64,000 bases of DNA from Pomacea canaliculata (Eukaryota > Mollusca > Gastropoda > Architaenioglossa > Ampullariidae). The position numbers were made by a program, and so were the translations under genes. Within the stretch, counting starts at the first letter, position 1; each line of letters opens with the position of its first letter. The notes beneath the pieces were generated by a model, which saw nothing but the letters and a program-made list of their open reading frames with translations, was not told the origin of the DNA and did not search any database. The stretch is taken from contig NC_037602.1 in assembly GCF_003073045.1 (NCBI RefSeq), forward strand, positions 1,736,001 to 1,800,000. Reading direction: 5' to 3'. This document shows, one piece after another, positions 24,195-36,500 of the stretch.

Positions 24195-27100
24195 ATGGCG
24201 ACGGCCATGAGGAGGTTGCAATTTATGCAGAGGTCGTTCATCGTTCATCATATACGTCATAACAGTGTTGCCTCCGCCTACCTTGCACCAGATTCTCCTG
24301 AAAAGCAGGAGTCCTTATACCCTCCAATAAAACCAAAATATCCTCCAGGACAACAATGGGGCAGCATGACACCAGACTATGCGTGGCTGTGGCACAGAAG
24401 GAAAGAAGAGAGCATTGCGATTGGCGATGTCAGAGAGAGAACGAAGGCACTTTGCGAGAAAGAAATGAACCAGCTTGTATACAAAGTGAGAGACTTCTAT
24501 CCTCGGTCATTAGCGTATCACAAATATGTAACCAAAACTCGTGTGGTTGATGGTATACCGAATGTTTACCAACGTTTCATCGACGCTGCGAAGGTGGATG
24601 CTCTTGTTGCCCGCCTGACACCAATTGTGTCAGACATCATCCTCATGGAGACAGATCAGCTGGAGCGAAAGAAGTATTTGCAAGAAGGATTTTTTAACTA
24701 CTGCACGAAACAAGCATGCTTGCTAGTTCGCAACATCCTTGGTACACTCGTAACAGAGATGGCCGCAGAGTTTCCACATTTGCAGACTGCTCAATATGAT
24801 GAAAACGTAACGATCGCAGCCTTTTGGGATCGGCATGGGTTTCAGCGCAAGAGTCAAGTAAAACACCCCAAGCGCACAACTATGCAGGAGGTTAACGACA
24901 AGCGGATATCTTCGTCCAGAGGCATACTTGACTTTATTCTCCGGTCTTCAAAGCCTCTTCCAGTGGTAAATTACATTTGGGCATACTAGTAATGACTTTT
25001 TCTTGGTTCCCAGTACCCATCATGAACTGAAGTGAAATTTAAATCACATATCTTTCTTACTGTGACAAAATGTTTGCTATGATTTGTACCTAATGGATGC
25101 TTAAAACACTTACACATAGACATGCACCACCACCATCCTCCCAAACAAACACACATTGCACTTGATTACGATCTAATAGCAATAATTGCAAAATTTGTAA
25201 AGCGCATACTCACACTCCTAAGGAGCATGCTCGTAGTGCCTAAGAGCAAGACATGGACAGCATACGAGGGACAGGAAAACAAATAACACATGCACTAAGA
25301 ATAAACAGCAATATTAATGATGAATAAAAACAAGTACAGAAAATGCAAAGAGGAACTGTACTGTAGTATACTTGCAGTTTCCAGTTGCATCAATAGCAAT
25401 AATTCAATTTGTAGAGTGCGCATTTAAATGTGTGAATTTACCTATATTGTGGACTATGTAATTCATATTTGATTTGAGCTACGAGTAACATTTATGTTAT
25501 CTGCATTATATTTTGCTATACTGTTCTATTAAGGATTATCATTGTAAAATATTGCAGTTTGTTGAACGGGATGATGCCCTGTGTAAAGGAAGCATCCCTC
25601 AGTTACAACCAGCAGCTCCAATGGCGTATGGACAGAAAGAGGAGAAAAAGGCTAAGCGCAGCGTTATTGCAGGTTTGGTCATGGGTCACTTTTAACTTAA
25701 ATGATATCACACAGCACTGTCTACCTCATCCCTGAGTTTGGATGGATCCTTGCATTGACCAGATCATTCTATGCAAGACAAGATCATAACAACATCAGAA
25801 GAAAAATCAATCCAGGCCCAAAAGACGAATCGTTCATTAATGCACAAGTAGCTATTAACATTAGATATTGCCTTTTGTTTAGTTTTTGCTTCTTTTTTTG
25901 GAGGTGGTAAGACAAATATATTCATTTACCCATTGAAGGGTATGGAGACATTGACATGATATATAAAAAAAGTAATTCAACCACATGTAGAGCTTGAGTT
26001 ATAATGAAGTAAATATAAGATGGCGGTATACCAGAAAAGGAAAACAGTAATATTAAAGGATGGTAATGATGATAATAGTATTAGTACAACATTAACATTA
26101 CTTTAACTAGTAATGTTAGTTATCAAAACTGCCTCAAAGAAATTTATTATAAATTTGATGTTTTATCAATACCTATTTTTCATATGGAGCAGAAGAGACT
26201 GTTCAATCTAATTGCATTAGGATATTCAAAATAAAATTCAGGAATTAGTCTTTTTCTTTTAATCTTAAAATAATCACTGCAATATAGTAAAATTCATCTC
26301 TAATAACCATCCTTCTCTACTTTTTTTGTTTGTTTTTAATTCTCTAAAAATTTTATGACTTTCACTTATGAGTTCCAGAGTTGTATCATTTTGCTTTTAT
26401 TTTTAGTACACATTAATAATTGTCTTTATCCCTTATGTCAAGAGTTAAACCAGAGGACATGAGCTCATTGCAATTTTTGTTTTTGTGACTTTTAATTGGT
26501 TTTCTAAATCAGTCCAGTTTTTCTGCACTTTAAAGTTTTATGGAATACATTACTGATATTGTTAATGATGAAGTCAGTTTTATCCTGAATTATTAGGTTT
26601 GTTGTTTTTTAGTGTTAATTTTTGTTAAAACTTTATCATCTAGGTTTTAGATGAAAAGGGATTTGAGGTCAACAGTGCCTCTTCCTTCTCCAGGAGCTGA
26701 AGTCTTTCTCCATCTCCCAGAGATTTCTCCAGTTATTTTACACTTCCCATGAATTGTTTGAGCAAGCTTACCACCATCACACTAATTCAAAATGGCTGCT
26801 TAGCACCATACCTCCAAAAAACAAACACCATAATTTCATATAAATATGATTTTCTTTCAGTCATTTTTTTTAATGAATTTGTCTTTGTTTATTCTTGTGT
26901 CTAATGTTTCATACTAAATGTGTAGCTACTTATGTTGGTGATTGATTTGGTTCTTGGGTTTGTGTTGATTTGAGTTTCGGCATGTAGACAATTTGGTCTT
27001 GCATGGGACAGTTTTACCATGGCAAGGTTTCAATCCATTCTTATACCTTTACTAAGTTTAGTTCTTATAAAGGCAGGGTATAGTTTAAACCATTTTAAAG

Positions 27101-28709
27101 AGTTGAAGTTTGAGTGATTTATCAGAAATCTTTAAGCAAGCTGATGCAGGTTCTGTCCTAATAATATGATGTTACTATTAATACTAATATTATTACTGTA
27201 TGTGCATATTTTTAAACTTTAATAAACTTTACTTAGGTCCATTTTTTTTTTCAAAGTTTCTCTAACGGTATATAATGGCATTTCTGCAGGTCATGTTTAT
27301 GGTGACCCTTGTGAGTTTGGACTACTGTCCATCAATGAGACACTGTGGTCAAGAAAGCTTACTAAAGCGTATGGAGAGCAGCATGCAAAGGACAACCGCT
27401 TGTGTCAAGGCATTGGATCATCCTTTGTCTGGCTTGTGGCTCAGGCCTACAATCAGGGTGAGAACATTTGCATAGATACTATTAGAAGATTAGGTCATTT
27501 GTCAAACTTTTCATTTGCTCTGATACAACAGTTTCTGGCAGTTTGTTTTTGCCTCTAAAGTGTCTCACATACAGTGGTGATAGCACTGTTGACGTATTGA
27601 GGTCTGGCCATCTTTTCTACTTGTCATAAAATTCTTTCATGCACATAACATTAGCAATCAAAAGCATTAACAATATGCTATTTTTCATTTCTTTTTGTCC
27701 TGAAAGAGTGCTTATTGGTATCTCATTTTCGGTCTTTCAGTCAACTTGTTCTGTTTTGTAATCTTTCACTATGTATGTTCTTTTGCTAGCAGTTACTCTG
27801 CTTAGGCCATTTATCGGTTCATTTAGTTTACATTATTACTTGAACATTATATGTGTCTGATGGTGATGTACTTTTGACATTGTGAACCTCTAAACTATAC
27901 ATCTCTGTGTAAGATTTTGCTGCCCACAAAATGCATCCACAAGAGATCTGTTGGCACTAGGTTATAGCTAAAGGCATTATAGCTAAAGAAATTAATTCTC
28001 CACAGCAATATCCTTTATTTGAATGCTATCATTGGTTTTTAATTGGCATGTACCTGCAGTTATAATGACATGTAACCTTTTAATCTTTTCCAAGTCCTTT
28101 ATTTTTATCAGTGACTGATCAAACTTTATTTTTGAGACTCTTTGGGCTGATCTTAGTGCTACTTTGACAAAACATTGGGATATTGTACTGTCTAAATAAG
28201 ACTTATTACTTATTTTCAAATGCTTCATTAAGACGCATGACTGTTAGTTCATTATCTATATATTAATTTGAAAAAGGAAAGTATTGAGCATGTTTTATAC
28301 TGTTACTGACTTATGCCTTTCTCCAGGTTTTAATACCGTCATTGATCTCACCTACCCACTAAGCACTCAGACAGTTCTAACAGATGGCAAGACGTGGCAG
28401 TTCCTGTTCTATCAACTCAACACCCTTGCACTGTGGTTGGATGATGAGGCCAACAGTCGTGTCAACATCTGTTGGAGGGATGAAGAAAAGGACCTCTTTG
28501 TGGGCATAGAAAATGGAAAAGTTGTAGGCTTCAATCCAGACATTTTGCGTCAGTTGATAATGTGTCTTGCATTAGCACCAGCTGATCGACCATACAGCCT
28601 GCAACCTACATTGCCACAGAATACAGATGACCCAAAAGACAAGACAGACTTTATTCCTCCAAAACCAGTGAAGGTAGAGGTGGTGAAGGAAATTAAATAT
28701 GTAGTGTAA
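24195..28709 (+). CDS. MRPS30: Mitochondrial ribosomal protein mL65 (MRPS30)
   Basis: Four coding exons: 24195-24965, 25558-25672, 27290-27457, 28327-28709, in phase from ATG to TAA, about 478 residues. The N-terminus is basic and hydrophobic (MATAMRRLQFMQRSFIVHHI), as expected for a mitochondrial targeting sequence. Family stretches include RYPP-like YPPIKPKYPPGQ, FWDRHGFQRKSQ, GHVYGDPCEFGLL, and the strongly conserved WQFLFYQLNTLAL, then NICW and GFNPDILRQLI near the C-terminus. The product belongs to the large mitoribosomal subunit despite its S30 name. The C-terminus is extended by about 30 residues rich in Pro, Lys and Val. A candidate poly(A) signal AATAAA lies at 29,607-29,612. Confidence 0.93.
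25175..25365 (-). mobile_element. CR1/L2-like LINE 3' UTR copy
   Basis: On the minus strand this matches the UTR of the 19.3-19.76 kb copy: CCTCTTTGCATTTTCTGTAC, TTTGTTTTCCTGTCCCTCG, TAGGAGTGTGAGTATGCG, then TTTACAAATTTTGC and a short AT-rich tail. It lies in MRPS30 intron 1. A smaller piece of a similar tail follows at about 25,388-25,430. Confidence 0.75.
25673..27289. other. MRPS30 intron 2
   Basis: AT-rich intron with no recognisable exon or repeat family. Open frames here are short and unlike proteins I know. Confidence 0.6.
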
Positions 28710-30501
28710 AGGTAGGTCAGAAGTCAACATTCATGGAGAGGTTGTTAAAAAAGCAAAGTCCAAGCCATCAGTGAATGTGTTTCATGGATGTTTATATAGA
28801 TATGAAAGTTGTTTTATGCATTTTTTTCAGAGCTTTTACATGTTAAAATGTAACAGGAAAAGAATACTGTTCTTAAAGCTGGTTCCCAGTCACTTAATCC
28901 AGACACTTCATGCATTCCCGACACTTTCCCCAGACTTTTTAATCCCCAGAACACTTCATTTTACATGAAGTCAGCGAAATATATAATTTGAAATTCAAAT
29001 TTCAAATCATGCTTTTAAACTTCAAGTCATTTACAACATTAGTTAAAAGTTTCATATATCTAGTAAATTTAATGTATGAAAATCGGATGAAGGGGATGAA
29101 GTGTCTGGGGATGAATAGTCTCAGTGTCTGGGGATTAAGTGACCGGACACCCTTAAAGCTGATGGTCTGTTCATAGGTGAATGAAAATAATTGTTGGTAT
29201 TTATTTTTTTTTAAAATAGTTTGTTTTTTGCATGGACATGTGTAACTTACGAGAAGATTGGGTTCCTGTGGGTCACAGAAGTAATGCTATTGTTGTAATG
29301 CTAAGTAGAAGTAATGCTATTGGGTTTCTGAGATATTTCTGAGCTGGGTTTCTAAGATATTTAGAATTTAAACAGTGTTGCCAGAAAATATTCTAATTTA
29401 AAATATGACAACATTTTGATATATGGATCTGTGTAAGGGTTAAAAAAAAAATGAAGGTATTCTACTATTAAAACTTAATGCATTTTCATGTAGGTTAGGG
29501 TTTACATTTTTGTGTATTTCTTATAGCAGTAATACAGAAAACTGAATTTTAGTATACCTTGGTCTGATCAAAAATGTGCCTCAATTTTAAGGCCTCTGTT
29601 TTCCAAAATAAAAATGAAAATATAGCCTTCATGCAAAAGCATATACATGTGACAAATTCATTGTCATAGGTTTATTCATGTTTATTGAAAATACAATAAC
29701 AACATTCTATGTCACTACAAAATAGAATGTTAAATATCACAACCTTTCACATATTTGGAATTTGAGAAATATTTGTCTTGGCTACTCAAAAATAGACCCC
29801 TCTGAGAGAACCATCTCTAAAAGCTACTGTCGGAGAAAATGCAGGGAAGGTCAATTTTCTCTGCAAATTCAACTTATATGTAAATGGACAAGATCTATGA
29901 AAACTTACATGGCAAACTATGGGCACATAAATTCTAGATGATGTCGTCAGTATAAGAAATGTACATCATAAGTGCATTCCAAGACAGGTTTGTTTTGGTT
30001 TTTTTTTTTTTTTTTGGTTTTTTTTTTCTTCTCCTGAATAGACCTATATATCTAAGAACTCCAGAAGTATCTACATTTGAAATGCTTTGACTTGCGTGAC
30101 CAATTTTAGAGTAATATGATCATAGCATGAACAAAATAAATGGGAGAACCCAAGTTCTCATATAAATAACTATGCTAACTTTAGATATTTTCCACCATCA
30201 GTGTTCTTGGGGGTCATCTATGGACAACTGACAGTGCCCAGGAAGTTCACAGTCCACATGATTGTGCACACAGCCACTCGCCCACACATGCACACACAAT
30301 CTGTGACAATTGTTCAGGCCATAGATTTCACTTCTTGGAGTAATTGGAAAACACAAGAAAAAAAATAACAGCATAGTGATCTGAAAGACACTGTGTGTGA
30401 AACCCCAAGACACACACTTTGAAGTTTTAACTTCCCAGTATGCTACAAGGACAAATCAGGACTGGCAACTGTGCCGGCTTCAAAATGAGATTTTTGAGTT
30501 T
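28710..30501. other. Convergent 3' UTR region, MRPS30 and CCDC87
   Basis: Both genes end here, facing each other. Candidate poly(A) signals are AATAAA at 29,607-29,612 (plus) for MRPS30, and minus-strand AATAAA at 29,671-29,676 and 29,681-29,686 for CCDC87. If both are used the transcripts would meet almost tail to tail, with 3' UTRs of roughly 800-900 bases. A T-rich tract lies at about 29,998-30,030. Confidence 0.5.
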
Positions 30502-33500
30502 TCACCTGGAGTTTGTGGAAGCAGCAGGTATTGGATCAAGATGTGCAGGCCTGAGTGGAATGTGGCGCAGGAAAGATTCAAACCTCAGGGCATTTGATTT
30601 GCGCTCCTCTTGCAGCCAGTACAACATTTCAACTTTGTCCCACTTCATCTTGTCTTCGTATGACCGGCCCTAGTTTACAAAGGGAGATAATGAGATGAAA
30701 GGTCATCGAGGCGCCCGGAGAGATTTCATCTATTACCCAGCTACAATTTTATTTTTTAAAAAAAAGCAATTAAACCGCTCAAAGCTATTAAATAATTACA
30801 TTCAAACATTCCAACATCTTTCTCTTTCTCTCTCACACACACACAAGGTTACCTTAAAAGAGACAACATCCTGGAACTGCGACTTCATATAAGCCAGCTC
30901 TTGTCGGATGTCAGCATCTACCGCCTCTATTTTCTGTAGATGCCCAGATGACTAATATAAGTCTAATGATGACTAATGATTTTTGTAATAGCAGATAATC
31001 ATGACGAGCTGTTGTTGCAGACCCACATTACTGATGTGTTACTCAATTTTGGCAGTTAATTGAAAAAATCTTTAGTGCACTTTTGTGCTTTGTAAATTTT
31101 TAGTTATTACGTTCTGTAAATTTGAGCAAAGGAAAAAGAAGCAAATGCTGCACTTAAACCCTGAGCATAATGTTCTAACAACACAGTACACCTCAATATA
31201 GAAACAAAGATAGTCTTATAATCTGTTAAAACAAAAGTCTGGGCCATTCTATTAAAAATCCAAACAGCAAACTCCAACACACAAAAATCGAGCTCAAACA
31301 AGAAGATAAGAATAGGTTTTAAATTAACTAGGGTAAACATTATGCACATGGTCATATCAGGGGTTACAAGAGAAAAATTACCTTAAGCAGCAGAGCACGA
31401 TGTTTTCCTTCTTGTAACAGTGATATGGAGCTTTTCTTTACCCCTGGACAAAGCATCATATTAAAAAGGAAGTGTGTTTATAAATGTTTACTAGGAAATG
31501 AACGAATTCAATATGAATTGCCTGGTTCAAGACTAAATTCATGTAAAGGAGAGAAATACAGCAAAATGCATGATTACAGTGTGTTGCTGTATTAATGCAG
31601 CTTCTGAAAGCTTTTAACAGAACATTATATCTGAGGCTATGGGGAAAAGAACATGATTTTGCTTTCTTCCGCACCATGGAAGTAGTATACAAATAATATT
31701 TCATAATTAAACTGCAGCTAGTATTTAGCAATCTGGCAGCATTGTCCTCTGCTGTTTCTGCAGTAAGTCACCGACTGCACCACTGACCTCCTTCCAAGGC
31801 ATGCACAGCCTGTCATGTGACCCAAAAGTGAGAATGAAATGCAATCAAGTTCCATTAAAGATTGTAAGTGTCATCTGATGAGAGAGGGGAGAAAGGTTGC
31901 AAATAACATTATAGATAAGCTTAATGTAAGGACATAAAAATATTAAAACGTGGCCAACAAATTGTATTATTAGGAGACTGAAAAAAAAAATAATGGTAAG
32001 GTGGTGAATGGCAGCCTGTTCCCTTTCAAAAGTCGAGATCTTAAAGCACACTGGCAGAAAGTAGAGCAGGACATCTCTCAGGGATACAAGCAAGTGACAG
32101 ACATCAGTAACTTTTGCCATTGTAACAAAATGGCATAATTAGTTCATTCACCATTTGGAACAAATGGTCATGCATAGATGCTACACAGTTCCTGAAGTGC
32201 ACTGGGCATTAATCTCAACCCACATGCTGACCACTACTTCCATGTCTGCTATCAAATCTGGAGATGTGAGAGAGGAAGAGCTAATGTTTACATGTAGGTG
32301 GATGTTTCCAAGGCTCCATTCCATGAAGGCGATAAGTACATCATTAAACCGGTCACAGAAAGACATGCTAACAATAACTTACCATTCACTTTCTCAAAGA
32401 AACGGTTGGGGTTAGAAGCTAGGCGCTCAAACTGCTCCAGTTTGACCAGCAAAGCTTCACGCTGCAGTATCAGATCTGTTATTTTTTCCCACTGTTCCAC
32501 TGCCTGAAACAGTATGTCCCTAGATTAGCAAGCATTTTGAGGAATGCAGAGATCAGCCACTTGGTGGATATTTTACATTGATCTGTCCAATATTGCATGA
32601 ACTGTAGCTTTAAATACATTTTTTTCCAACTTAAACTACTAATTGGCAGTTACCTCTGTCAGCTTGGAGAAGAATTCTCCACAGCTGTACTTGATAGCCA
32701 TGTCCAAACGCTGAGCATCTGGCATTAGAAGGGAGTTCCACACCCTTTCCAGCCTCACTTGCGGGTTTTGCGACTTCTGATCCTCTTTCTCCTTCCCACC
32801 CTAACGCCATACAAGTATCATAATCCTCAAACATAATGCACTAAAAATATACAGCACAAAACCATTTAAGTCTTCACCCTTCTTTGGAGAAACAACAATT
32901 AGAAACTTATGCTCTCAAATTTTGATTGTTGTAAATATTAAAACAGTGCACAATGACCTTGTTATGAAATATGTTCAAGCTACTGATAGAAAAATGAATC
33001 CGTAAAAACATTGAAACACCAGATTCTTTCAACATGTATTGCTGGTGACATGACTGACCTCTGTAGCTGCTACAACCTCTGAGGTCCCCGTCTTTTTGGA
33101 TAAGCTAGTTATATCGCTGCAAAATATTGGACATATCAGTTTTGCAAATTCAAAACTGCAAAATACCTGTGAAATGCTCAAGCAATTTATCGCTCATTTT
33201 TTCCACAGTTCATGTAGCTAGCAACAATTACAGAGTATCTGCGAGTGTTATTATAGCATGTCGTTACCTCAGCTAGCCATTACGTAACTACAACTTCTTT
33301 AAAAGAAATTTCATAACTAAACCCTAATTAACTTTATTTAAATTGTAAATACATGTGATGTCAGAAAATGATAAATTAAGCACCTACCGCCTGATAGGTT
33401 GCACCTTCGGCTGTCTGGCAATCAAGGCCCTCTCCTGTAGAATTTTTGCTGATAGCTGTGCAGAGTCTTGCGTCTTTTCAAGATGTATCATTTCCCCGGT

Positions 33501-36500
33501 GTCCTCTTAGAAAAACAAAGGTAAAACTATTCTATTTGATTTTTTAGTGCACCAATAAACTACCTCTCTAAGTTATAAAATATATGGCTCTCATGATGAT
33601 TTTCATTAAATCTTTATCAGCCATGCTCAGGAATACTCAAATGTGAACATCTGTACAAATTTTAGGCATGTAAAGGTTCATGTGTGGATGATGTTCTTGT
33701 TTCTTCATCCTCATGTAAGCACTTGAATGACTGTCAACACATGTTCTCAAATGCCTGAGTTTGACGAACCTTTCTCAGTTCCTAAGTGTTAGTTGACAGT
33801 ATCCAATCAACCTGCGGTATTTCACGCCACTTCTGTTGACCAGGAGCTTTAGCAGTCATATAGATGTACAGATTTTTTTTCTTTACTCTGTCACCATTAT
33901 TATGTGTTAACAATGTTTCCTCCTCAACCACTAGCTGCGACACAGACAAGGGTTATGTTTGCCTCTGCACATGCTCTTTCTTGCTAGGTGTGTCATTTGT
34001 TCTCAATGCCACTGTCAAGGTCGAGGCCTTATGTGCAACCTGATGCATGAAGAGGAATAGATAGATAGACTGTGTCATTGACCATTGGACTGAGATCCAA
34101 CCTACCATGACAATGTATCTTTAGTACTAACTGTGTATAGCTATATATATAACTGTGTGTATTAAATGTCTGTGTGAGTATGTATGCCTGCCCTTGTGAG
34201 CTAAAGAAAAATGTCTGTCTTGGGTATCTTCGACAGACAATAAAGTCTGATTTGATTTGATTTGATTAGTCACGGTCAGGTTCAAAAGGGGCAAGTATGC
34301 ATGTTAAGATCGCAGGCAAAGTAGGCCAAAAGTGTGATGCAAGACAATGCTAAATAGGGGTAGTCAAATGTCTAAATCATAACAGGTGGCCAGTGTTTCT
34401 GCTGACAACAAGTCACATCAGTTGCCACATCAAGTTGTGATCGGGGAGGAAACTGTGCCTGCATACCCAGGTATGGAAATTTGATTTTTGTGTGCTTGTT
34501 GAACCACTGGAAAACATTTTTGTAACTCTTAATTGTTGGGGTTTTGGGGGAGAATCATTTGTAAAAGATAGTAGAGTCTTCTTTTTTGTGGAAGAAGATA
34601 ATAATGTGATAATTTTCTATCCTCTAACTTTATAGGTCATGGGTGAGCAAAGTATAGCCTGCAGACATCTTTGGACTGGCCTGTCTGCCAAAATGTGAAG
34701 TGCAGTTGTTTTATTTTTTTTTTTTTTTTCATTCAGCCTAGGTTAATTTAATTGAAATTTAATTTATCAAGTACAACAGCATTAGTCAACAGTCTGTAAC
34801 ATTTTTAATACAAGGTATAAAGATAACAAATAACATGGCTGACATGTCTGATAGAGTCAGAGAGCATCAGGGGCGGCTGTCTTCAAAGGAAAGGCTGGTT
34901 TTAAAGTTTTTTTGTGAGTGAATTCAAACAGCTTCACTTTGCACAATAAATTCGGTAAGTGAAGGCTATTATGTACTCATTTGCTGTCCATTTCATTATC
35001 ACTAGGTTTGTTGTATAGTCATCTGGCCTAGGTTTTTGGTATTTTACCGACTCACTGTATAGCCTAGTACCCGCCCACTAAAAGAAAACTTTGCCCACCC
35101 TTGGTATAAGTACAGTTATTTTTGGTTACAGCCATGGTCACTGTAAAGGTAAGCCTGATTGGGTCTATTGGCCCATGGGTTGGGACCTTGTTCATCCTAC
35201 TCTATGGGTCTACCCTCCCAAAAGGAACCTAAACCCAGTGTCTCAGGTGAGGGCAACATTAATCCCTGAGAGGCAGTGTACAGATGCATTTGTGTTTTCT
35301 AAGAATGTTGGTTCTCAACAACACACCTTCATCTTCAAGCACTGTACGGTCATTTTGTCTGTTGAGGACATTTTTTTTCAGCCCAGGGCAAGCACCCATG
35401 CAAGACTTGTTTGTGCAAGTGAGACTCATTCACATTATATTTGGGCAGTCTGTGCTTGTCTTGCATGTATCTGAGACTGAATTAGAACTGCTGGCTTTTC
35501 TTGGTGCAGGGATTCAAACCTAGATTGCGCTGTTCTTCCTTTTTATTTTTGTTTCTTATATAGATACATTTTTATTAGACAAGGCTTGTAGAGCCTGTAC
35601 TACTTTTTCATATGTTGAGTGAAAGAGTATGCAAATGTCTCAGTGAATGCATGACTGAGCTGACATGTACCCATGTGGTTTGAGTCACCATGCTCCTGAA
35701 CAGCCAACTCAATCTTGCAAAATCATGCAACTATTTGACCACTCTGACAGCAGATGATCAGTATAGTGATGATCATGTAATCACTAACCTTGAAGTTCGG
35801 GGTCCTTGCCCAGGCCTCCTAGCATCACACTATTGACATTCCACATGCCTTCTTTGAACTCTGTTTTCTGAGCACGTAGTTCTTCAAGTTTTTGATCACG
35901 CTCCCTATAATTCATGAGCAAAGCAACCTTACAACACAAATTTAATTAATAAGCTTATGATTGTGATCTGTGAAAATTAAATAATTTACCCTGTAAACAC
36001 ACCCTGAGAGTGCTTTAGCACTATTTAGCAGGATTCTGAAGACACATGCTTTTGCCTTGTACAGACCCAGCATGCGTTCAAATACCTCAGGACCACAACA
36101 TAATCATTATGCTCAAAAACTTGACCTCTCTTCTTGACTAGCCTTGCTGGAAACAATTCGTCTTGAAACACGCCTACGTGCAGAAACAGCCTCATCCTCC
36201 TTATCATCAGATTCTTCTTCATCGTCAGAATTATAAAAGTGAAATATAGTTCCCAGGTAGTCTGTTTCCTGGTAAAAGAATCACAAGACTTTTAAGAAGT
36301 GGACACTGGGACCAGCAGGTACAAAAATGTATTGTGTCACTCGTTTAAAAGAAATTTTGAAAGCAAATAATACTTATAAAGATACGAAGATCTGACTACT
36401 AAACTAAGGACAAAAATTGTAATGAAAATCTCCACATCTTCTTATCACATCTATTGTATATCAGCTGTTTTATGGCTGTCACAAATATGGGACTCCGTTC

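Noticed and set aside
35091-35523. Plus-strand frames in a CCDC87 intron
   Set aside because: They begin at the hAT-type element boundary and run through non-coding intron. A B-box-like GGATTCAAACC near 35,513 hints at SINE debris, but I could not support an A box.
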